Below are positions 9,299 through 20,710 of a stretch of 64,000 nt of DNA, one piece after another. The first letter of the stretch is position 1; the number at the start of each line of letters is the position of its first letter. The position numbers and the translations under genes were made by a program. Source of the stretch: Aphelocoma coerulescens. Taxonomy: Eukaryota; Chordata; Aves; Passeriformes; Corvidae. The notes under the pieces are model-generated. The model made no database searches. It was not told the DNA's origin and worked only from the letters and a program-made list of their open reading frames with translations. The stretch is from positions 1 through 64,000 of the forward strand of contig NW_027183790.1 in NCBI RefSeq assembly GCF_041296385.1, read 5' to 3'.

Positions 9299-9705
9299 CC
9301 TCTGGAGTGCCTTCAGGCGTTCTGTGTGTGGAATCACTCGCTTCCCCTGGTTCGTGGCCCACGCCCTCGCGGGCAATGGGAGCCGCACTACTGAGGGTCC
9401 ACACTCGCTTGGGGAGTCTGGCTGCCGGCCCCCCTCTCACACACCACACTCGCCACACTCCAGGATACCCGACCTCGACCGAATGGATCCCTTTTCCGCA
9501 AATACTCACGCTTCCAGCGTCTTCGTCCGGACCTCTGTGCACAAAGTTTATGGGGTCGACCGGTTCCCTTTGCTTAATGCCTTGAGTTTAGGTTCGTCGG
9601 TGGGAGCGAGGTAAAGACTGAAGATACCGAGGCCACCAGAGGTGGGGCGCCTCCCCGATATCTCTGTCTTACCGTACCATTCCCATCCGAGTCACGGCAC
9701 CAAAT
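9299..9705 (-). promoter_or_regulatory. 5' leader of the provirus, with primer binding site and splice-donor candidates
   Basis: Untranslated leader between the 5' LTR and gag. The primer binding site is 9685-9702, three bases from the LTR. Its complement ATCCGAGTCACGGCACCA matches the 3' end of vertebrate tRNA-His over 18 of 18 bases. Splice-donor candidates on the minus strand are CG|GTAAGA at 9668-9673 and GC|GTGAGT at 9504-9509. A packaging signal would be expected here but cannot be defined by eye. Confidence 0.8.
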
Positions 9706-10171
9706 TGTGATTGATGGAGGCAGACAAAGAGGTTTAATCAAATTAGAGAATTTATTAATTACAGCAAGCAAGGCATAAGCAAAATCAGCGCTGGGCGACA
9801 GGGGAGTCCCCGCTCCACCGAATTGCTGCAGGGGTTTGCAAATTTCAGTCCTTCTTTTATGCAGGATCGTTTCCTGTTAACTCTTCTTTAAGGGAGTACT
9901 CTGCGCATGTGTGAACTTGTTGCTAGGGGGTCGTTTTTTGCCTTCTGGTGGTCGATGGCTGAAGGCTAGTAGTCTTCTTCAAGTGCCCTCTGGGTGACCT
10001 TTTCCATATTTGGTCAGTTAGTATCCCCTGCTTTTCTTCCTGGAGCTTAAACAATAGTACACTTACAGCACTTACAACCTTTACATATAGATTTGTTAAG
10101 ACATTTCCTGTTATGTACATTGTGGCCTGTGTCAGCTCTTTTCAATGAACAAAATACCCTCATTTATTACA
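9706..10171 (-). repeat. 5' LTR of the gammaretrovirus-type provirus
   Basis: 466-bp LTR and likely promoter of the provirus. A TATA-like CATAAAAG lies at 9854-9861 on the minus strand and a poly(A) signal close to the U5 end. The duplicated target ATCA follows at 10172-10175. Confidence 0.93.
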
Positions 10172-10175
10172 ATCA

Positions 10176-12180
10176 GAGCGAAAGAAAGCTGTAGTGCATG
10201 TTGCACAGAGAGAATCAGGTGTTGCCGAGTAAGTCACTCTCCATTCCCACTGATTTTTGCTGGGATGGGATTCTATCTTGTTTTCTGTGGCGTAAATGAC
10301 ATATATGGAGCAAGGAGTCTGGGCAAAAGCATCCAATTGACAAGGTGCAGTACAGGTAATGTTATAGCAGTAGCAATTTGTCAAATTAAGAATGGCAGTT
10401 AAGTTTACAGGATTTTATTTCCAGAGGTTTATGAGAATGTGGTGAAACTTGTTTTTTCCTTTTGCCTGTATGTGTAAGTAATGAGCTGTATATTATCTAT
10501 GCATCTTAAAAGAAATTTCCAGTTAGCAGGAAGTTTAAGGGATTACTTTGATATCATTGCAGTGCTCCAAGCAGTGTCCCACTAATGTCACCCTTGAAAA
10601 CTGGAATGTGAAGGACCAACAGCTTGCTCATCTTCATGCCTGGGTCCCTTTGTTGCATGCATGGCAGTGCTGTTAAATTTGTTTCTTCCAGAATTAAAAA
10701 AAAAAAAAAAATTGGAGGATTGTTGGGGGTGTGTATTGGATTAACTTTTGTCCTGATATTTCCTATTTATTGCTACTCTGTGGTCAATGTCACCGCTCAA
10801 GTTTGAAGATCCCCTCTCAAATCTCTGTAGTATGCTGGGAATTTCAAATATAGAAGTGTCAATATTTGCAAAAGATTGGGTTAACTAAAATCGAATGGGA
10901 AAACACAGCCAAAGCTTCCGGTAATTACTTGGAGCAGTAACCAAGTTGTTTGGTTGGATGATTGTAGGAAGAAAAGTTACAAATGCTCCCTTGAGGAGGG
11001 CACAAGAGGCTGAGCAACTCCCAGACTGCCTTAGATCTGCCTAAGGAAAAGAATCCATGCCAGTGCTGTGGTGTATAACCATTGTGGATTGTCAGCATTC
11101 CATTTCCGGATGGAATGGAGTGGGGAGAGGGGAACTTGCAATACCTCTGGGAAGGGAGGATGCCTTCCCACCTGGGAAAGCTCTGTCACAAATGGCATTT
11201 CTGAGCTCAGGGCTCCATCTCTGCAGCATAAGGGTGGTTGCAAAGGAATGGGATTGCTCGGTTCCAGTTTCACTCTGACCGTGAGAATGTCAACAGGAGA
11301 ATGTGCTGTTGCCTCGTGGTGGCAGCCAAACTATTTGCTGCTCTTCCTTAGCAGTCTGAGGTTCTGATCATGTGTTAACCGAGAGCTGCACTGCCTCAAT
11401 TGGTTCTATTCAATAATGCAGAGCCTTCACTCAAGGTTAGAAGTGATGTGCAGTTGAAGATAAAACTGTAATAGCATCTTTTTTCTGCTTTATTTCCTAC
11501 AGGGTAAAGTCTCAATGTGTGTATCAAATCAAAAGCTGGCTTTACTTTTAGATGATGGATACAGATCTATGTTATGGCTAGTGGGCAGGTAATGAAACTA
11601 TTTATTTTAAATGATGCTATCCAAACTTGAAAAATATATTTTCCATTAAAAATGCAAAAAATTTTTGCCGTCTGAGGAAATGTAAAACGTGTGTTTTATC
11701 ATCTTCCTGTAGTATAAATCAAACCAACAAAAACTATCTAGTAAGTGTCTGTTGCACCAGCTACATCTCTATAAAGTAGCCTGGAAAGATTGGAGAATCA
11801 GTACAAGAATAAACCAAAGGAAAGTCTTCTGAGAAGAGGGAGTGAAAACAGGAAACAATGAGTTCCGAAGGGAAAAGTATAAAAGAGAGAAACAATTGCC
11901 AATGTTTTTGCAAAAATAAAAGAAGGACAAAGATGTGTGGTTACATCTTGTAGCTAGAGGATCTTGAGAATTGTATTGTATATTTTAAAATTCTAATCTG
12001 GACAGAGACAATGTGTAATCCAGGTTATGAACTAATAAGAGTTGTAAGAGTTATGAGGCATAGTCACGATAAAAGTTGTGAGAATGAGCTGAAACAAACT
12101 CTGTGTCCACTGTAAAAGAGTTCCAGAAGAGATGATGAACTCATGGCTGGCATAGAGCAGTCGAGTTACGAAGCCTTTCT
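10176..12180. other. host sequence without a recognisable gene
   Basis: AT-rich, apparently single-copy DNA. A pure A run lies at about 10695-10710. A pyrimidine tract plus AG near 11480-11503 resembles a splice acceptor, but no coding exon follows that I can support. Confidence 0.5.
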
Positions 12181-12184
12181 TGTT

Positions 12185-13640
12185 TCAGCAGGATAGAGAA
12201 AAGAGGAGGCCTCCAGTAAGGCGCTCCCAGAAGCCAGAGGCAGAGCAGCGATTGTCCTGGAGCTGCCAGTTCCCTGACCAAGGTTCCAAGAAGGATGGGG
12301 CGGTACCAGAGGAGAAGACTTTGGGTGTGGTGCTGGACAAAAGCCTCCAGCAGCAAAGGCAGATGTACCCATCTGCAGGGCACTTAGAGCCATCAGCAAT
12401 GGAGAAGAAGGATGAGGATGAATTGCACAGGTCGGATCCTCCTGGCAGGAGATTTGACCATAGCCAGTACCCTGTGAGAGCTGCAGGACTGGAGACAGAG
12501 GAAGCCCTTTGGACAGGACTGGCTGCTCCCTCAGAGCCGCAGCTCTCAGCAGAAGCGGCTCATTGCTGAGGATGCACCTGGCCAGGAAGAGGCTTGCAGA
12601 GGAGTAGGAGTCCAGCTCATTGCAGTCAGGGAATGGCTGAGGGATGTTTGCCAGCAGCAACTTTGCTGGAGGTGCCAGTTCCAGTCCGTGACTTGCAGGA
12701 TGCTGTGGCGCTGCCATAGGAGAAGGCCTTTGGCCAACTCCATGGTGCTAGAGAAGGTCCTCGCGCAGCAAAGGCAGGTGTTTGCAGCTGCAGGGAATTC
12801 CCTGATGTCAGCAGTGGAGGAGCAGAATGAGGAGGATCTCCACACTTGGGATACTTGTGGCAGGAGCCTCCATCCTTGCCAGAGGCCCGGTGAGAACTGC
12901 CGGAGCACAGACGGAGGAAGGCCTTTGGACAGGTGCAAGGTAAGAATGATGCATGGTCCCCAGTCGTGGTGTGAGCAGGAACATTTCTTCCAAGCATCTC
13001 TGGCTTTTAGAATAGTTTCACTCTCAGGTTTGAATAGCATGAGCCTGGAAAGCCAATAGTCTAAATGTTCAGATGTCTGCTACCCAATAGTAGACATGAA
13101 CTCAAGTCTCTCCTAGCAACATCAGGCTTTTTCCCTAAGCCAAGTGCTGGGAGGGGAATTTCTTCTGCAAAACTCCTGTGCTTCTGCTGCTTGTTCCATT
13201 TTAGAAAGTTTCTCCATCGGCCCTGCCTTGATTGAATAGTCCTTTCTCTTCTAACTAGAAGCTGCAGGTTCTCTTCTTACAAGTTGTCTTTGTTTTGTTT
13301 GCCCAGAGACAGGAGTCCCTGCTCCCCCAGAGGCACGGCGATGTAAAGAAGCGGCTCGTGGCTGAGGATGCAGATGGGCAGGAAAGGGCTGGAAGTAAGA
13401 ACTGGAGCCAGGCCGTGTCCAAGAAGATTTCCCCAGAGAAAAGCATCCCAGCAGCAAGTGACCTGGAGGTGCCAGTTGCCAGTCCATGACTCCAAGGATG
13501 CTGCGGCGCTGCCAAAGGTGAAGAGCCTGAGAGAGCTGCCAGACCAGATCCTGCAGCAGGAAAGGCAGATGTTGGCAGCTGCAGGGAATTCCCTGACATC
13601 AGCAGTGGAGGAGCAGGATGAGGAAGATCTCATCTCCACC
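12185..13640 (+). pseudogene. three diverged exon-like units of an unrecognised gene
   Basis: Three related units occur at about 12185-12524, 12525-12950 and 13316-13640. Each contains a GTGCCAGTT-like start, a stretch ending CAGCAGCAAAGGCAG, and then GGAATTCCCTGA or a variant of it. In translation, units 1 and 3 share a glutamine-rich segment (QQRQM or QQERQM) followed by an acidic stretch (EEQDEEDL in unit 3). Unit 2 keeps the acidic segment (EEQNEEDL) but has a stop and a frame change upstream of it. Between units 2 and 3 lies an intron-like 12940-13306 with AAG|GTAAGA at its start and TTTGCCCAG at its end. Unit 3 runs straight into the trinucleotide tract. Together this looks like decayed duplicated exons of a charged, probably coiled-coil protein. 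I do not recognise the family. Confidence 0.4.
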
Positions 13641-14041
13641 CTTAACCCTCCTCCTCCTCGTCCTCCAGCACCTCGTCCACCGCCTCCTCCTCCTCATCCT
13701 CCTCCTCATCCTGCTCCTCCTTGTCCTCCTCCTTGTCCTCCTCCTAATCCTCATCCACCTCCTCCTCGTCCTCCTCATTCTCCTCGTCCTCCTCCTCGTC
13801 CTCCTCGTCCTCCTCGTCCTCCTCGTCCTCCTCGTCCTCGTCCTCGTCCTCCTCCTCCTCCTCCTCCTCCTCCTCCTCGTCCTCCTCCTCCTCGTCCTCC
13901 TCGTCCTCGTCCTCCTTGTCCTCGTCCTCCTTGTCCTCGTCCTCCTCGTCCTCCTCTTCCTCGTCCTCCTCCTCCTCCTCGTCCTCGTCCTCGTCCTCCT
14001 CCTCCTCCTCGTCCTCCGCCACCTCCTCCTCCTCCTTGTCC
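13637..14041. repeat. trinucleotide microsatellite (CCT/CGT type)
   Basis: About 400 bp of imperfect TCC/TCG/CTC repeats. All frames are open: Pro/Arg or Leu/Val-rich on the plus strand and Glu/Asp or Gly/Arg-rich on the minus strand. It starts at the acidic segment of exon-like unit 3, whose GAG/GAT-rich sequence is the same motif on the opposite strand. There is no reason to treat the ORFs as genes. Confidence 0.9.
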
Positions 14042-14062
14042 TCTGCGAAGGATGAGGGAAGA

Positions 14063-14388
14063 TGCGGACAATCAATATGATTGGTAGGCAAGCTTCGTTT
14101 ATTAGTGATTCAGCGGTTACATTTATAGGCGGCTTTATTAGCTAATCATAGTTGTCTTTAGTTGATTGGATAATTCTTAAATGTTAAATTTTCTTAGCTC
14201 TGCCCAGCTGTGGTTAGGGCTGTAACTCACATCTGTGTTTAACTAACCGCAAGATCCTATCATTGTCTAGCAGGCAGGCTCACGGTCCTGCTGACCACGA
14301 TCATTCTTGTGGTTAGCTGCCGAGCTTGCAGCAGCTCTCGGCAGTTCTTAGGTTTCATGTCCTCTTTATTGCAGCCATCCTTCCACAC
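14063..14388 (-). repeat. probable solo or truncated retroviral LTR
   Basis: AT-richer segment between the microsatellite and the satellite array. It starts with TGCGGACAATC and has AATAAA on the minus strand (14098-14103) within AATAAACGAAGCTTG, as in U3/R of avian LTRs. It may end at the CA near 14388. No second LTR and no clear target duplication are visible. The satellite begins immediately after it. Confidence 0.4.
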
Positions 14389-16316
14389 GCTGTGTCAAAA
14401 TGGCCGCTGGCTTCCACGAGCCCCCGCAGTGTCCCAGTGGGCCCGTGGCTTTAGGAGTGGGTGGCTGGGAGTTGGTGCCCCACCAGCAGCTGGGGGAGAA
14501 GCAGCAGGGACTGTGTGAGGACAGTGCCATGGCCACTTGTGTGGCCACTGGTGTCTCTGTGCCAGGCACAGCCGTGGTGTGTAACACCGGCTCCGGGTCC
14601 TTTGGCTGTGCAGGTGGCAGTCACGGCCTGGAGCAGGGCTGCTCCCGGGGGACAGCCTGGGGCAGGAGGCTGCTGGAGATTCATTCCCCACACGCTGCAG
14701 CTCCTTGTCATGAGGTGCTCGGAGTGATTGGAAAGGCTGTTGGCAGCAGGCAGTTCTCTGGGTTCGAGCTGTGGAGCTGTCAGCGGGAATGCAAAGGCCA
14801 ATCTGGTGAGCCTTTTGTCCTGGTGCCTTTAGTGTGTGAGCAGTCCCTGGTGCCGTTGTCTTTGGATCCTGAGTGTGGGAGAGGCAAGGCTTAGGATGGT
14901 GCGTAGAGCTGAGAAGGAAAGTGCCGAGAGCAGCGTGTGTGCTGCTGCTTTGAGGGGTGCAGTTGAAGTTGTAGGCAGCAAGAGCTTTCTCAGCTGGCCC
15001 TTTTGTGAGCTCTGCTTTTGCCAGATGACTTCCATCTTACCCTCTTACCATCTTAGCCTCTCATTTTTGCATATCCCAAACCCCCTTCCAAACATCCAGC
15101 AGCTGCTTGTAAAGAAGAAGTCCTAGAACAAAAAGCCAGTGCTGCCTTTCATAGCCCCTTTGCTGTCTATGAAGTAGAGGAAAGAAGCTAGTGAGACGCA
15201 CTTTCTTTCTCAACTCCATAGAGCGCATCCTTCTCTCAAGGTGGCAGAGTCCTTGGCGGAAGTGAAGCATCTGCAGCTGCAGTTCAGACTGAGAGATGTG
15301 CCAGGACAGGAAACATTTGCTGACCTTCCCTGTTCCCTGTGCAACATGATTCTCGCATCCCAGTCACTTTCACACACCTTCGGTATCCCTGAGTCCAAGC
15401 AGCTAGAGCTCACAGAGACAGAAGTGTCAGGAAGGAAAACGTTGCAAAAGCACCCCCTTCTCTTATCAGCATATAAATTGTGCACAACAGGCTGCGGCAC
15501 CGAACCTTCCTTCTCAGATAGACATGCCATCACACTTTTCACTCTTGCAGCTCGGTTGAAAAGCTCCACCAGCTGCTCCTGCAATAGCAAAAGGTTCTAG
15601 AAGTGAAAGCCAGTTTGGGGCTGCACCTTCTCCTTGCCGCATGTAAGCCACACCAAACTCCCTGATGCACTCTGTCCTCCCCTTCTCAAAGGAGTAGACG
15701 GTGGCATCAGGACACACCTGTGTCCCAGCAGCTGGGTGCCCAGCCGGGAGCAGGAGCAGGGCTGGGGCTGCTCCCAAAGTTGCCCCGCCCCAATGCCAGA
15801 GCCAGACATATGCTGAGGGGGGGCTGGATCAGGCTTTATTGTCCAGCTGCATGCCAGGAGTGAGCACAAAATCTACCTGCATTCTCTGCAGCATGCCATC
15901 CTGGAGCAGAGCCATTGCCAAAGGAAGCCGTGAGCCCGTGCCAAGCCAGTGCCGGAGTGGGATCCTAGCAGCACCTGTGGAAGCCGGGAGAGAGGAGCCC
16001 ACCTGGAGCAGGTTCGTGCAGGATTAATCATCCCGTGGCTTCCCACCAGGGTCCTGTTGCTTCCAAAAGGCCCCACAGTGTCACTGTGGCCCCTCGGTTC
16101 CACCAGGTTCCATAGCGTCACTGTGGTGCCCAGGGTTCCGTCAGCTTCGCCAGCATCCCCACGGTCTGCAGAGCTCCCCGAGCTTCTGTGGTGTCACAGT
16201 GGAGGCAGGGTTGCATCAGGTTCCATAGCATCAGCACGGTCTCCAGGGCTCCCCTGAGCTTCTGTGGTGGTGTCACAGAGGAGCCAGGCTTCCTTGTAGT
16301 TCCCCAGCATCACAAA
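14388..16316. repeat. monomer 1 (edge monomer)
   Basis: Single canonical 75-bp subrepeat near 16185-16260. Relative to the others it carries extra bases such as CACGCTGCAGCTCC near 14690, and CCACCAGCAGCTGGGGGAGAA near 14480 in place of CAGCGGCTGGGGGAGC. Its 5' part is replaced by the LTR-like piece. Confidence 0.9.
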
Positions 16317-18517
16317 GGCTCTCCTGGGAGCCACGGGTCACAAAGCACCGTGGGCTCTGTGCAGCCCCGCTGTGTCACAATGGCCGCTGGCTTCCACGAG
16401 CCCCCGCAGTGTCCCAGTGGGCCCCATGGCTTTAGGAGTGGGTGGCTGGGAGTTGGTGCCAGCGGCTGGGGGAGCAGCAGCAGGGACTGTGTGTGGACAG
16501 TGCCATGGCCACTTGTGTGGCCACTGGTGTCTCTGTGCCAGGCACAGCCGTGGTGTGTAACACCGGCTCCGGGTCCTTTGGCTGTGCAGGTGGCAGTCAC
16601 GGCCTGGAGCAGGGCTGCTCCCGGGGGACAGCCTGGGGCAGGAGGCTGCTGGAGATTCATTCCCCACACGCTGCAGCTCCTTGTCATGAGGTGCTCGGAG
16701 TGATTGGAAAGGCTGTTGGCAGCAGGCAGTTCTCTGGGTTCGAGCTGTGGAGCTGTCAGCGGGAATGCAAAGGCCAAGCTGGTGAGCCTTTTGTCCTGGT
16801 GCCTTTAGTGTGTGAGCAGTCCCTGGTGCCGTTGTCTTTGGATCCTGAGTGTGGGAGAGGCAAGGCTTAGGATGGTGCGTAGAGCTGAGAAGGAAAGTGC
16901 CGAGAGCAGCGTGTGTGCTGCTGCTTTGAGGGGTGCAGTTGAAGTTGTAGGCAGCAAGAGCTTTCTCAGCTGGCCCTTTTGTGAGCTCTGCTTTTGCCAG
17001 ATGACTTCCATCTTACCCTCTTACCATCTTAGCCTCTCATTTTTGCATATCCCAAACCCCCTTCCAAACATCCAGCAGCTGCTTGTAAAGAAGAAGTCCT
17101 AGAACAAAAAGCCAGTGCTGCCTTTCATAGCCCCTTTGCTGTCTATGAAGTAGAGGAAAGAAGCTAGTGAGACGCACTTTCTTTCTCAACTCCATAGAGC
17201 GCATCCTTCTCTCAAGGTGGCAGAGTCCTTGGCGGAAGTGAAGCATCTGCAGCTGCAGTTCAGACTGAGAGATGTGCCAGGACAGGAAACATTTGCTGAC
17301 CTTCCCTGTTCCCTGTGCAACATGATTCTCGCATCCCAGTCACTTTCACATACCTTCGGTATCCCTGAGTCCAAGCAGCTAAAGCTCACAGAGACAGAAG
17401 TGTCAGGAAGGAAAACGTTCCAAAAGCACCCCCTTCTCTTATCAGCATATAAATTGTGCACAACAGGCTGCGGCACCGAACCTTCCTTCTCAGATAGACA
17501 TGCCATCACACTTTTCACTCTTGCAGCTCGGTTGAAAAGCTCCAGCAGCTGCTCCCGCAATAGCAAAAGGTTCTAGAAGTGAAAGCCAGTTTGGGGCTGC
17601 ACCTTCTCCTTGCCGCATGTAAGCCACACCAAACTCCCTGATGCACTCTGTCCTCCCCTTCTCAAAGGAGTAGACGGTGGCATCAGGACACACCTGTGTC
17701 CCAGCAGCTGGGTGCCCAGCCGGGAGCAGGAGCAGGGCTGGGGCTGCTCCCAAAGTTGCCCCGCCCCAATGCCAGAGCCGGACATATGCTGAGGGGGGGC
17801 TGGATCAGGCTTTATTGTCCAGCTGCATGCCAGGAGTGAGCACAAAATCTACCTGCATTCTCTGCAGCATGCCATCCTGGAGCAGAGCCATTGCCAAAGG
17901 AAGCCGTGAGCCCGTGCCAAGCCAGTGCCGGAGTGGGATCCTAGCAGCACCTGTGGAAGCCGGGAGAGAGGAGCCCACCTGGAGCAGGTTCGTGCAGGAT
18001 TAATCATCCCGTGGCTTCCCACCAGGGTCCTGTTGCTTCCAAAAGGCCCCACAGTGTCACTGTGGCCCCTTGGTTCCACCAGGTTCCATAGCGTCACTGT
18101 GGTGCCCAGGGTTCCGTCAGCTTCGCCAGCATCCCCACGGTCTGCAGAGCTCCCCGAGCTTCTGTGGTGTCACAGTGGAGGCAGGGTTGCATCAGGTTCC
18201 ATAGCATCAGCACGGTCTCCAGGGCTCCCAGAGGTTCTGTGGTGTCACAGTGGAGGCAGGGTTGCATCAGGTTCCATAGCATCAGCACGGTCTCCAGGGC
18301 TCCCAGAGGTTCTGTGGTGTCACAGAGGAGGCAGGGTTGCATCAGGTTCCATAGCATCAGCACGGTCTCCAGGGCTCCAAGAGCTTCTGTGGTGTCACAG
18401 AGGAGGCAGGGTTGCATCAGGTTCAATAGCATCAGCACGGTCTCCAGGGCTCCCCTGAGCTTCTGTGGTGGTGTCACAGAGGAGCCAGGCTTCCTTGTAG
18501 TTCCCCAGCATCACAAA
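16317..18517. repeat. monomer 2, with exon-like pieces described
   Basis: 2201 bp; the four-copy subrepeat block is 18161-18461. Two acceptor-like sites with pyrimidine tracts are visible on the plus strand: ...CTCAACTCCATAG ending at 17197 and ...TTTTCACTCTTGCAG ending at 17526. The segments 17072-17120 and 17542-17593 are diverged copies of each other and both contain CCAGCAGCTGCT; in translation they resemble Gln/Leu/Lys coiled-coil exons interrupted by stops. The monomer thus looks derived from part of a gene with repeated exons. A perfect hairpin (8-bp arms) lies at 18049-18065. Confidence 0.85.
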
Positions 18518-20710
18518 GGCTCTCCTGGGAGCCACGGGTCACAAAGCACCGTGGGCTCTGTGCAGCCCCGCTGTGTCACAATGGCCGCTGGCTTCCACGA
18601 GCCCCCGCAGTGTCCCAGTGGGCCCCGTGGCTTTAGGAGTGGGTGGCTGGGAGTTGGTGCCAGCGGCTGGGGGAGCAGCAGCAGGGACTGTGTGTGGACA
18701 GTGCCATGGCCACTTGTGTGGCCACTGGTGTCTCTGTGCCAGGCACAGCCGTGGTGTGTAACACCGGCTCTGGGTCCTTTGGCTGTGCAGGTGGCAGTCA
18801 CGGCCTGGAGCAGGGCTGCTCCCGGGGGACAGCCTGGGGCAGGAGGCTGCTGGAGATTCATTCCCCACACTCCTTGTCATGAGGTGCTCAGAGTGATTGG
18901 AAAGGCTGTTGGCAGCAGGCAGTTCTCTGGGTTCAAGCTGTGGAGCTGTCAGCGGGAATGCAAAGGCCAAGCTGGTGAGCCTTTTGTCCTGGTGCCTTTA
19001 GTGTGTGAGCAGTCCCTGGTGCCGTTGTCTTTGGATCCTGAGTGTGGGAGAGGCAAGGCTTAGGATGGTGCGTAGAGCTGAGAAGGAAAGTGCCGAGAGC
19101 AGCGTGTGTGCTGCTGCTTTGAGGGGTGCAGTTGAAGTTGTAGGCAGCAAGAGCTTTCTCAGCTGGCCCTTTTGTGAGCTCTGCTTTTGCCAGATGACTT
19201 CCATCTTACCCTCTTACCATCTTAGCCTCTCATTTTTGCATATCCCAAACCCCCTTCCAAACATCCAGCAGCTGCTTGTAAAGAAGAAGTCCTAGAACAA
19301 AAAGCCAGTGCTGCCTTTCATAGCCCCTTTGCTGTCTATGAAGTAGAGGAAAGAAGCTAGTGAGACGCACTTTCTTTCTCAACTCCATAGAGCGCATCCT
19401 TCTCTCAAGGTGGCAGAGTCCTTGGCGGAAGTGAAGCATCTGCAGCTGCAGTTCAGACTGAGAGATGTGCCAGGACAGGAAACATTTGCTGACCTTCCCT
19501 GTTCCCTGTGCAACATGATTCTCGCATCCCAGTCACTTTCACACACCTTCGGTATCCCTGAGTCCAAGCAGCTAAAGCTCACAGAGACAGAAGTGTCAGG
19601 AAGGAAAACGTTCCAAAAGCACCCCCTTCTCTTATCAGCATATAAATTGTGCACAACAGGCTGCGGCACCGAACCTTCCTTCTCAGATAGACATGCCATC
19701 ACACTTTTCACTCTTGCAGCTCGGTTGAAAAGCTCCAGCAGCTGCTCCCGCAATAGCAAAAGGTTCTAGAAGTGAAAGCCAGTTTGGGGCTGCACCTTCT
19801 CCTTGCCGCATGTAAGCCACACCAAACTCCCTGATGCACTCTGTCCTCCCCTTCTCAAAGGAGTAGACGGTGGCATCAGGACACACCTGTGTCCCAGCAG
19901 CTGGGTGCCCAGCCGGGAGCAGGAGCAGGGCTGGGGCTGCTCCCAAAGTTGCCCCGCCCCAATGCCAGAGCCGGACATATGCTGAGGGGGGGCTGGATCA
20001 GGCTTTATTGTCCAGCTGCATGCCAGGAGTGAGCACAAAATCTACCTGCATTCTCTGCAGCATGCCATCCTGGAGCAGAGCCATTGCCAAAGGAAGCCGT
20101 GAGCCCGTGCCAAGCCAGTGCCGGAGTGGGATCCTAGCAGCACCTGTGGAAGCCGGGAGAGAGGAGCCCACCTGGAGCAGGTTCGTGCAGGATTAATCAT
20201 CCCGTGGCTTCCCACCAGGGTCCTGTTGCTTCCAAAAGGCCCCACAGTGTCACTGTGGCCCCTTGGTTCCACCAGGTTCCATAGCGTCACTGTGGTGCCC
20301 AGGGTTCCGTCAGCTTCGCCAGCATCCCCACGGTCTGCAGAGCTCCCCGAGCTTCTGTGGTGTCACAGTGGAGGCAGGGTTGCATCAGGTTCCATAGCAT
20401 CAGCACGGTCTCCAGGGCTCCCAGAGGTTCTGTGGTGTCACAGTGGAGGCAGGGTTGCATCAGGTTCCATAGCATCAGCACGGTCTCCAGGGCTCCCAGA
20501 GGTTCTGTGGTGTCACAGAGGAGGCAGGGTTGCATCAGGTTCCATAGCATCAGCACGGTCTCCAGGGCTCCAAGAGCTTCTGTGGTGTCACAGAGGAGGC
20601 AGGGTTGCATCAGGTTCAATAGCATCAGCACGGTCTCCAGGGCTCCCCTGAGCTTCTGTGGTGGTGTCACAGAGGAGCCAGGCTTCCTTGTAGTTCCCCA
20701 GCATCACAAA
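18518..20710. repeat. monomer 3
   Basis: 2193 bp, four subrepeats at about 20354-20654. It lacks the 8 bp (CTGCAG-containing) present in monomers 1 and 2 near the CCCCACAC site, as do all later monomers. Confidence 0.93.

Larger units (their letters stand above)
1252..10171 (-). mobile_element. gammaretrovirus-type provirus, 8.9 kb, nearly intact
   Basis: A complete provirus in minus orientation: 5' LTR 9706-10171, tRNA-His primer site, gag, pro-pol, an extra cysteine-rich ORF, env, polypurine tract and 3' LTR 1252-1717. The host target ATCA is duplicated at 1248-1251 and 10172-10175, the 4-bp size used by gammaretroviral integrases. The two 466-bp LTRs differ at three sites (1373/9827, 1451/9905, 1665/10119), all at CpG positions, so the insertion is young. 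Gag has a single zinc knuckle, and Env has CWLC and CX6CC motifs; both are gammaretroviral features. Defects seen are an in-frame TGA in the matrix region of gag, a TAG in the env leader, and a frame change between the gag stop and protease. Confidence 0.95.

Noticed and set aside
9270..9542. 90-codon leader ORF as a glyco-Gag homologue
   Set aside because: It is not in frame with gag, whereas glyco-Gag is an in-frame N-terminal extension.
13618..14091. Acidic, Leu-rich and Arg-rich ORFs over the trinucleotide tract
   Set aside because: All frames of a trinucleotide repeat are open; there is no flanking coding context on those strands.
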